A stretch of DNA of 5,243 bases from Bacteroidales bacterium UBA6244. Lineage in GTDB: Bacteria > Bacteroidota > Bacteroidia > Bacteroidales > F082. Made by a program: the position numbers and the translations under genes. The stretch spans positions 1 through 5,243 of the forward strand of contig DJVY01000237.1 in assembly GCA_002440885.1 (NCBI GenBank). Reading direction: 5' to 3'. This document shows, one piece after another, positions 1 through 3,748 of this stretch. The first letter of the stretch is position 1, and every line of letters starts with the position of its first letter. The notes under the pieces are model-generated. The model saw only the letters and a list, made by a program, of their open reading frames with translations. It was not told the origin of the DNA and did not search any database.

Positions 1-334
1 GGAGTTGGTTGGTTTGCTTTTGGATGCTGGTGAGTTCTTCGAGTAGCTTTTGTAGTGTTTCGGTATTGAGGTAGCCGATGTTGTGGGCAATAGTGAGTTG
101 GGTTTCGAGTTCGAAGGCTGAGCCTATTGCTATGTCCAGAAAGCGGGCAAAGTCGGCAGAGGTTCTGCGTGATGATCCTTCTGCAATGTTTGATGGGATG
201 GATACAGCGGCGCGTTGAAGTTGGCTGATTAAGCCGTATTTTTCTTTTGATGGGAAACTTTCGGTGGTCTGGTAGATTACAGTGGCGAAGGCGATAGCTT
301 GGTGGTAGACGTTGAGGGTGCGGAAGTTGCGCAT
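1..334 (-). CDS. Four-helix-bundle protein (23S rRNA intervening-sequence protein family), 3' end cut by window edge
   Basis: The first 111 residues are visible, starting at the ATG at 334 (MRNFRTLNVY), which matches the usual start of this small family (typically about 115-125 residues), so little is missing. Diagnostic parts are the QLQRAAVSIPSNIAEGSSR segment at residues 38-56, followed by the SADFARFLDIAIGSAFELETQL helix (residues 59-80). The family was first found encoded in intervening sequences of bacterial 23S rRNA genes, but is mostly free-standing in Bacteroidota. Known structures are four-helix bundles that assemble into pentamers. The accessory protein Avd of diversity-generating retroelements has the same fold, but no reverse transcriptase or template repeat is visible here. 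Molecular function is unknown. The gene directly follows a C-rich (coding strand) heptamer array with no stop codon, so translation could in principle begin further upstream. I found no clear minus-7 box. Confidence 0.85.
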   Translation of the reverse strand, partial: MRNFRTLNVYHQAIAFATVIYQTTESFPSKEKYGLISQLQRAAVSIPSNIAEGSSRRTSADFARFLDIAIGSAFELETQLTIAHNIGYLNTETLQKLLEELTSIQKQTNQL

Positions 335-470
335 GGGTTTTGGGGTTTTGGGTTTGGGGTTTGGGGTTTGGTCTTTGGTCTTTGGTCTTTGGTCTTTGGG
401 GTTTGGACTTTGGTGGTTTGGTCTTTGGTCTTTTGTCTTTTGTCTTTGGGGTTTGGTCTTTGGGGGTTCT
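335..470. repeat. Heptamer array GGGGTTT / GGTCTTT with G-quadruplex motif
   Basis: About 19 tandem units of mostly 7 bp, read on the plus strand, begin next to the start codon of the four-helix-bundle gene. The first five are GGGTTTT, GGGGTTTT, GGGTTT, GGGGTTT, GGGGTTT. Then follow four GGTCTTT units and a mix of GGGGTTT, GGACTTT, GGTCTTT and GTCTTTT, ending with GGGGGTTCT. The five G-runs at 335-337, 342-345, 350-352, 356-359 and 363-366, with loops of 3-4 T, fit the canonical G-quadruplex pattern on the plus (template) strand. The array resembles heptamer tandem repeats of cyanobacteria only in unit length. On the minus strand the AAAGACC unit has no stop codon in any frame. Confidence 0.9.
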
Positions 471-474
471 AAAA

Positions 475-509
475 ACAATTAAACAATTAAACAACTAAAC
501 GAATCAACG
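475..509. repeat. Short octamer array ACAATTAA / ACGAATCA
   Basis: Four units of exactly 8 bp: ACAATTAA at 475-482 and 483-490, ACAACTAA at 491-498 and ACGAATCA at 499-506, followed by ACGG. The last unit is the complement of the GTTGATTC-type octamers found elsewhere in the window, so this array lies in the opposite orientation to most others. It sits between the stop codon of the deacetylase tail fragment (511-513) and the heptamer array. With 335-470 it makes up all of the gene-free stretch upstream of the four-helix-bundle gene. Confidence 0.75.
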
Positions 510-510
510 G

Positions 511-645
511 CTATCTTCGAATTGTAAGGAGTAGTCTTTTTTCTTGATTTTTAATATTTTGCCAGATGAGTTCCTTGAGCCAGGTCAGGGGCTTTTCGTT
601 CCAGCACTGTGGGTGGAAGTTGAGCATGGCGTGGTTTGGGAGGTA
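511..645 (-). pseudogene. C-terminal remnant of a second polysaccharide-deacetylase-like gene
   Basis: An open stretch of 44 codons ends at TAG 511-513 and reads YLPNHAMLNFHPQCW, then NEKPLTWLKELIWQNIKNQEK. It aligns without gaps to the C-terminal end of the neighbouring deacetylase-like gene (LPDKIMMTFHPQRW, then TDNHALWLKELILQRLKNVVK), with about half the residues identical. It is therefore a divergent paralogue rather than a recent duplicate. Immediately upstream in frame is a TGA (646-648), followed by repeat DNA (658-709); no catalytic region is present, so this cannot be a working enzyme. A short ORF could start at the internal ATG (625-627), but I would not treat it as a gene. The remnant was probably left when repeat-mediated rearrangement removed the rest of the gene. 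Confidence 0.75.
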
Positions 646-657
646 TCAAGATTTGAA

Positions 658-684
658 GATATGTCTCCCGCTGGTCGCCAGACA
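658..684. repeat. 27-bp dispersed repeat, copy 1
   Basis: Begins GATATGTCTCCCG and ends TGGTCGCCAGACA. It differs at one position (C for T after CCCG) from the copy at 1221-1247, in the same orientation. The core GTCT...AGAC is an imperfect inverted repeat. Both copies adjoin AAGATTC/GATTCAA-type short repeats and both abut deacetylase-like coding sequence. Too short and with no open frame, so not an insertion sequence; more like a REP-type or mosaic repeat module. Confidence 0.8.
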
Positions 685-686
685 GG

Positions 687-709
687 CCTACCTCTTTTCA
701 GTCGGTAGG
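687..709. repeat. Small hairpin CCTACC...GGTAGG
   Basis: Perfect 6-bp arms CCTACC (687-692) and GGTAGG (704-709) surround an 11-nt loop. It directly follows the 27-bp repeat and has the same layout as the CCTGCCT...AGGCAGG hairpin at 1868-1894. There is no adjacent T-run on either strand, so it is not an evident terminator. It most likely belongs to the repeat mosaic. Confidence 0.55.
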
Positions 710-732
710 TAAATTTGAGGATTCTCAATGAT

Positions 733-1575
733 TCAAAAGCGTACCAAGCCTCTTTTCACCACATTTTTCAAACGTTGTAAAATCAACTCTTTTAGCCATA
801 ATGCATGGTTGTCGGTCCAGCGCTGGGGATGAAACGTCATCATGATCTTATCGGGCAGGCGTCCCTCGTTGGCAGCCCTGATGATCTGCTCGGTAGATTG
901 AAACACCAAGCCCTGCTTCACCCACTCCTCCTGCTGTGGTACTTTATCACGCACGCTCACATTCCACCCGTCCCAGCAACGACCGGTATCGGTGAGATAA
1001 AAGAACTGGTTGAAATCAAGATCGAAATAGGGTTCAGCTGTTATAGAGAACAGTGAATAGTGTACAGTGAACGGTGAATGGTGAACAATGGACGGTGGAT
1101 TTGTTGAAATGTTAGCTTGTTGGCTTGTTAGCTTGTTAGCAGGTTGATTTGTTGCCTTTCGACTTGTTTCGACTACGCTCAACAACCACCGCTCAGGGTA
1201 AAATTTGTTGATTTGTTGAGGATATGTCTCCCGTTGGTCGCCAGACAAGTTTGAAGATTCAAGATTCAAGGATTCGAGGAGTTGTGGGGTGAGGGGTTGT
1301 TTCCAGAGGTTGCGGTTGTCGTATTTGGAGAGGGGGGCACCTTCCATGGTGATGGTGGTTACGGGGGCAAATTGGCGCAAGTAGTTGAGGTTTTTTTGGA
1401 AGCGATTGAGGGCATTTTGGTGGTTGCCTTTGCAGGCGGTGAGGTCGTCGTAGTGATAGCCGATTTCGTGACCGAGGCTAACTATTTGTTTTATGATTGC
1501 TTCGTTGCCGGGTTTACTGAAAAGGCGGAAGTAGTAGCTGCCTTTGATGCCCAGACTGTGTTGGATTTTGGCCAT
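733..1575 (-). CDS. Polysaccharide-deacetylase-like protein, catalytic body of a frameshifted, repeat-invaded gene
   Basis: This 280-residue frame begins at ATG 1575, but homology continues upstream in the same frame without a stop: TIILRHDVESRYSNALR precedes the Met. The true gene therefore starts further right, and starting at 1575 would lose the His-Asp pair (codons 1611-1606), the usual metal-binding motif of NodB/CE4-like deacetylases. Other family features are AKIQHSLGIKGSYYFR (residues 2-17), GHEIGYHYDDL (35-45, metal-binding His), EPYFDLDFNQFFYLTDTGR (181-199), WDGWNVSVRDKV (201-212) and the FHPQRW end motif (248-253). Residues about 93-178 do not belong to the family: they are translated repeat DNA (1042-1299) inserted in frame between NRNLWK and AEPYFD. 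The family is expected to act on a glycan N-acetyl group, but the substrate cannot be told. Probably a degraded gene: frameshifted at the N-terminus and interrupted in the middle. Family assignment good; activity doubtful. Confidence 0.7.
   Translation of the reverse strand: MAKIQHSLGIKGSYYFRLFSKPGNEAIIKQIVSLGHEIGYHYDDLTACKGNHQNALNRFQKNLNYLRQFAPVTTITMEGAPLSKYDNRNLWKQPLTPQLLESLNLESSNLSGDQRETYPQQINKFYPERWLLSVVETSRKATNQPANKLTSQQANISTNPPSIVHHSPFTVHYSLFSITAEPYFDLDFNQFFYLTDTGRCWDGWNVSVRDKVPQQEEWVKQGLVFQSTEQIIRAANEGRLPDKIMMTFHPQRWTDNHALWLKELILQRLKNVVKRGLVRF
1042..1299. repeat. Mosaic repeat insertion inside the deacetylase-like gene
   Basis: About 258 bp (86 codons, a multiple of three) with no counterpart in the protein family. 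From left to right on the plus strand: a 7-mer array (GTGAATA, GTGTACA, GTGAACG, GTGAATG, GTGAACA, ATGGACG; 1053-1094); an in-phase 8-mer array (GTGGATTT, GTTGAAAT, GTTAGCTT, GTTGGCTT, GTTAGCTT, GTTAGCAG, GTTGATTT, GTTGCCTT; 1095-1158); a segment with TTTCGACTACGCTCAACAAC (1167-1186); more GTTGATTT; the second copy of the 27-bp repeat; and a GATTCAA-type array (1256-1279). The edges are set by where family homology stops, so they are uncertain by a few codons. No transposase or terminal inverted repeats are present. Confidence 0.8.
1221..1247. repeat. 27-bp dispersed repeat, copy 2
   Basis: Matches 658-684 at 26 of 27 positions, in direct orientation, with copy starts 563 bp apart. Here it lies within the in-frame insertion and is translated on the minus strand as part of SGDQRETYP. 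Recombination between the two copies would remove the C-terminal half of the deacetylase-like gene. Confidence 0.8.
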
Positions 1576-1632
1576 ACGGAGGGCGTTGGAGTAGCGTGAC
1601 TCGACGTCGTGGCGAAGGATGATTGTTTTTGA

Positions 1633-1750
1633 GTGATTAGTGAACGGTGAACTGTGATCAGTGAACTGTGAACTGTGATCAGCGAGTGGTTGATTTGTTG
1701 ATTCGTTGATTTGTTTTTTGTTTTTCGTTGATTTGTTGATCTGTTGATTT
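1633..1750. repeat. Composite 7-mer/8-mer array spanning the frameshift
   Basis: Seven clean heptamers, GTGATTA, GTGAACG, GTGAACT, GTGATCA, GTGAACT, GTGAACT and GTGATCA (1633-1681), plus a degenerate GCGAGTG. They run in phase into octamers GTTGATTT, GTTGATTC, GTTGATTT (1689-1712), two T-rich heptamers GTTTTTT and GTTTTTC (1713-1726), then GTTGATTT, GTTGATCT, GTTGATTT (1727-1750). The order 7-mers then 8-mers is the same as at 1053-1158. It lies inside the deacetylase-like gene between the N-terminal segment and the HDVE motif. On the minus strand it is open in the body's frame throughout, but carries the TGA (1681-1679) that ends the N-terminal frame. Confidence 0.88.
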
Positions 1751-1843
1751 GGCTTCGATGTATTGGGCGAAGGTCATGAATGAAAAACCCCGCATGAGCA
1801 GGGATTTCAGGAGTTTGTCGTATGTTTTGAAGGTGAAGTCCAT
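1679..1843 (-). pseudogene. N-terminal fragment of the deacetylase-like gene, frameshifted
   Basis: From the ATG at 1843 this reads MDFTFKTYDKLLKSLLMRGF, then SFMTFAQYIEAKS: the usual N-terminal lead-in of Bacteroidota polysaccharide-deacetylase-like proteins, which normally continues within a few residues to an (I/V)LRHDVD motif. Here it enters octamer repeats (STDQQINEKQKTNQRINKSTTR, split over translated units) and stops at TGA 1681-1679. The HDVE motif and body follow in the frame one base further on, and that frame is open back to about 1771. Loss of one base (or gain of two) between about 1683 and 1770, for instance in the T6 (1714-1719) or T5 (1721-1725) run, would fuse the two parts. 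An upstream TTG at 1861 is possible but less likely as a start than the ATG. A minus-7 box lies at 1898-1905. Frameshift, sequencing error and slippage-based switching cannot be told apart from this sequence alone. Confidence 0.7.
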
Positions 1844-1867
1844 GAGGGTTAGTAGAGCCAAGTTAAA

Positions 1868-1894
1868 CCTGCCTTCCTGCGGTCAGCAGGCAGG
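1868..1894. repeat. Hairpin-forming palindrome CCTGCCT...AGGCAGG
   Basis: Outer 7-bp arms CCTGCCT (1868-1874) and AGGCAGG (1888-1894); an alternative inner stem is CTGC/GCAG around GGTCA (1877-1889). It lies just downstream of the candidate minus-7 box on the minus strand, so it would form a stem-loop in the 5' leader of the deacetylase-like mRNA. Without a U-run it is not a terminator. Same layout as 687-709, so it is probably a member of a dispersed hairpin repeat. Confidence 0.6.
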
Positions 1895-1897
1895 AGG

Positions 1898-1905
1898 CAA
1901 AAGTA
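1898..1905 (-). promoter_or_regulatory. Candidate Bacteroidota minus-7 box TACTTTTG
   Basis: The minus strand reads TACTTTTG, matching the Bacteroidota consensus TAnnTTTG. It is 54 bp upstream of the ATG at 1843. No clear TTTG/TTG minus-33 element is seen about 20 bp further upstream, so the assignment is tentative. Confidence 0.4.
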
Positions 1906-1932
1906 AGAAGTTTTTGTCTGATGATGGAGATT

Positions 1933-2011
1933 GTTAGCGAGTTAAAATGTTAGCTTGATGGTTGATTTGTTCAGGGTTGACTCGTTGATATGTTGATCGG
2001 GATGTTAGCTT
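1933..2011. repeat. Octamer array GTTAGCTT / GTTGATTT
   Basis: Units on the plus strand are GTTAGCGA, GTTAAAAT, GTTAGCTT, a spacer GATG, GTTGATTT, GTTCAGG, GTTGACTC, GTTGATAT, GTTGATCG, a spacer GGAT and GTTAGCTT. The array fills most of the gap between the ATPase stop codon and the deacetylase-like promoter. The rest (2012-2063) contains CAGCAAGCAGGAGG and an 8-T run; I see no gene or terminator there. Confidence 0.8.
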
Positions 2012-2063
2012 GCCAGTGGGTTGGCCTACAGCAAGCAGGAGGTTTTTTTTGAATGGGATATAA

Positions 2064-3278
2064 CTAATACAGAAAACCGAACATCCAAAGTGGTATAACA
2101 TTTGCATAGCCTGTTTCGATATCATCTTTAGCAACAAATGAATATTCGATGTCATTTAGTTGGGCCTTTCCTTTGTTTTTTCCTCCTACTTCAACTAAGT
2201 ATTTATTATCTACATAAAAATCGGCTGTTTTTGGGTATTTTACAGGCAATACATACCGGACCTGGTTTAGGAAAAATGTTTCGCGAATTGTGCCAAGGCT
2301 TACAAGTTGTTTATCAATTGCATGCATCAGGTTTGTGTTATTCAAATATATTTTTGCAGGTTTGTTTAAGATTTTATTCCCAACTGCACGCGACCCTAAG
2401 GTTGTAATTAATTCAGCTTTCTCCAGATAATTAAGATAACCTATCAGGGTTCGTTGGTCGGCTATATACAATTCGGAGGCCGTATTGCTCAAATTAGGCG
2501 TGTAAGGAACTGTGGATGAAACGGCAGCAAGCAATTGTTTGATTTTATGCGCTGTTTCCTGTGTTATTTCGCTCACATAGGGTATATCTGTATCTATGAT
2601 CACATTGATAATATCGCCCAGGCGTTGAGAAAAACTTTCGGGTGATTCGTTATAAAAAGGGTAATAACCGTTTATTAAATATGTCTGAAATTGGGGTAGT
2701 ATTTTTACTTGCTTGCAGATTTCTGAGGCAATTTCTACGTGGTTTTCAAGTATAATGGGGAAACTGAATTTTCTAAATTCTCCCTTGTGGTTGTAAATTA
2801 AGTATTCGCGCAGTGATAAACCGTTTAAAAGATAGGATGTTTTTCGCCGACTTAAGTCGCCTGTACTTTGGTAGAGTTGTAAAATAGAAGATCCTGAATA
2901 AACAAGTTTTAAGTCAGGTATGGCATCGTAAATATTTTTTATTTCCTGAGCCCAGTCATTTTGTTTTTGTTTTTGAGGATATTTATGCACCTCGTCAATA
3001 AACAAGATTTCGCCTTCATACTTTTGAAATTTATCTGCAATGTCGAACAGATTATTTTTGTAGAAAAACGGAAGATCGGCTGAAAAATAAAGGACATTAT
3101 TTCCGCTTTGTTGTAATTCTTTCGCTTTTTGAAGCATCAGGGTAGTCTTACCAACCCCCCTTGAGCCTTTAATTTCAATCAGTCGGTTGTTCCAGTTTAT
3201 TTCAGTATAAAGTCCACGCTTAAACGCAACACTTACATTTTGAATTAATCTATTGCTTATTTCGAAAAGTTGATCCAT
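2064..3278 (-). CDS. AAA_14/DUF4143 family ATPase
   Basis: Complete 404-residue protein of the usual length for this family, common as paralogues in Bacteroidota and archaea. The N-terminal AAA domain has a Walker A motif GSRGVGKTT (residues 38-46), Walker B ILFIDE (91-96) and a sensor-like LVYSGSS (125-131). The DLSRRK segment (141-146) and the LNGLSLREYL junction (151-160) are typical of the family. The C-terminal DUF4143 region ends with a PD-(D/E)XK-like signature: Asp353 in ADFYVD, then Glu363 and Lys367 in YLVEVGGKNK. The end IPLWMFGFLY is intact. Cytoplasmic; no signal or membrane segment is visible. Precise function is unknown for the family; ATP binding is well supported and nuclease activity is only suggested by the fold signature. 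The ATG at 3278 lies 12 bp from a minus-7 box, giving a very short leader. Repeat arrays flank the gene on both sides, so it is probably a single-gene transcription unit. Confidence 0.92.
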   Translation of the reverse strand: MDQLFEISNRLIQNVSVAFKRGLYTEINWNNRLIEIKGSRGVGKTTLMLQKAKELQQSGNNVLYFSADLPFFYKNNLFDIADKFQKYEGEILFIDEVHKYPQKQKQNDWAQEIKNIYDAIPDLKLVYSGSSILQLYQSTGDLSRRKTSYLLNGLSLREYLIYNHKGEFRKFSFPIILENHVEIASEICKQVKILPQFQTYLINGYYPFYNESPESFSQRLGDIINVIIDTDIPYVSEITQETAHKIKQLLAAVSSTVPYTPNLSNTASELYIADQRTLIGYLNYLEKAELITTLGSRAVGNKILNKPAKIYLNNTNLMHAIDKQLVSLGTIRETFFLNQVRYVLPVKYPKTADFYVDNKYLVEVGGKNKGKAQLNDIEYSFVAKDDIETGYANVIPLWMFGFLY

Positions 3279-3289
3279 TAATTTTTCTT

Positions 3290-3297
3290 CAAAGATA
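3290..3297 (-). promoter_or_regulatory. Minus-7 box TATCTTTG of the ATPase gene
   Basis: The minus strand reads TATCTTTG, a full match to TAnnTTTG and identical to the box before the antitoxin gene (5206-5213). It lies 12 bp from the ATPase ATG, so the transcript would have a leader of only a few bases. Confidence 0.65.
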
Positions 3298-3305
3298 CGA
3301 TATTC

Positions 3306-3319
3306 TGTAATCCATTACA
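3306..3319. promoter_or_regulatory. Perfect palindrome TGTAAT-CC-ATTACA, candidate operator
   Basis: Two perfect 6-bp arms with a 2-bp centre lie 9 bp upstream of the minus-7 box, covering the position of the minus-33 element. A third half-site TGTAAT is at 3338-3343. A dimeric repressor bound here would block RNA polymerase. The binding protein is unknown; no regulator gene is adjacent except the antitoxin further right, whose own upstream region has a different inverted repeat. Confidence 0.5.
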
Positions 3320-3467
3320 TGTTTTTTGGCGATTTTTTGTAATATAGTACTGTTTTTTGTTCTTTGTTGAGGATTAGAAGAGCCAAGGTTGAGGATTGTT
3401 TATTTGGTTAAGTGTTTATTTGTTAGAGGGTTAGCTTGTTAGCGGGTAGATTTGTACTGGGCTTAGC

Positions 3468-3548
3468 ATCAACAAATAAACGAATCAACGCATCAACGGA
3501 TTGTTGATTTGTTCTTTGTTGATTTGTTCTTTGTTGATTTGTTTTTTG
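3468..3548. repeat. Inverted pair of octamer arrays
   Basis: Left arm (3468-3497) has units in AAC orientation: ATCAAC, AAATAAAC, GAATCAAC, GCATCAAC. After a short centre the right arm (3503-3548) has the opposite orientation: GTTGATTT, GTTCTTT, GTTGATTT, GTTCTTT, GTTGATTT, GTTTTTTG, giving a 15-bp (8+7) period. The arms could pair into a long imperfect stem. It lies between the toxin stop codon and the ATPase promoter. The remainder of the gene-free stretch, 3344-3467 and 3549-3619, holds scattered GTTTATTT, GTTAGCTT and GTTGATTT units and no gene. Confidence 0.75.
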
Positions 3549-3619
3549 GTGATTTGTTTGGTGTTTAGTGTTTAATTGTTTCTATATCTGCTTGTTAGGT
3601 GTTGATTTGTTGTTTTGTT

Positions 3620-3741
3620 GCACTTCGGCATGGTTCGGCAGGCTCCCTTCGGCAGGCTCAGGGCATCGCAGGGCATCGCTGTGTAAAATTTGTTCTTTGT
3701 TCTTTTTTGCACTTCGGCAGGCTCAGTGTAAAATTTGTTCT
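3620..3741. repeat. GC-rich compound repeat with TTCGGCAGGCTC and AGGGCATCGC units
   Basis: Contains three copies of TTCGGCAGGCTC (within 3634-3645, 3649-3660, 3713-3724), a perfect 10-bp tandem AGGGCATCGC (3660-3669, 3670-3679), and two copies of a GTGTAAAATTTGTTCT end (about 3681-3696 and 3726-3741). GCACTTCGGCA also occurs twice (3620-3630, 3709-3719). The GC content is clearly above the surrounding repeats. The block lies directly downstream of the toxin-like gene. The CACTTCGGCAGGCTCAGTG form (3710-3728) has CACT/AGTG ends and so could form a weak stem; there is no terminator-like U-run on the toxin strand. Confidence 0.8.
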
Positions 3742-3748
3742 ATGTTGA

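Noticed and set aside
335..470. CRISPR array or telomere
   Set aside because: Units are 7 bp with no unique spacers, so not CRISPR. The TTTGGGG units are mixed with GGTCTTT and internal to the sequence, so not a telomere.
1042..1299. Insertion sequence or MITE inside the deacetylase-like gene
   Set aside because: No transposase, no terminal inverted repeats and no target duplication that I can see; it is a mosaic of short tandem repeats.
805..1599. Plus-strand open frames at 805-1056 and 1282-1599
   Set aside because: They lie antisense to the deacetylase-like body, match no family I recognise, and are shadows of its codons and of repeat DNA.
2020..2063. Intrinsic terminator for the ATPase gene (8-T run on the plus strand)
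   Set aside because: On the gene's own strand the run is A8 and comes before, not after, the possible stem, so it does not fit a rho-independent terminator.
1934..2155. Minus-strand 73-codon frame overlapping the ATPase 3' end
   Set aside because: Half is an alternative frame of the ATPase gene and half is translated octamer repeats (STYQRVNPEQINHQANILTR).
2138..2407. Plus-strand open frame antisense to the ATPase gene
   Set aside because: It lies wholly within a well-supported complete gene on the other strand and shows no recognisable motif.
3708..3730. Terminator hairpin after the toxin gene
   Set aside because: CACT/AGTG arms are only 4 bp, and on the toxin strand the hairpin is followed by A6, not a U-run.
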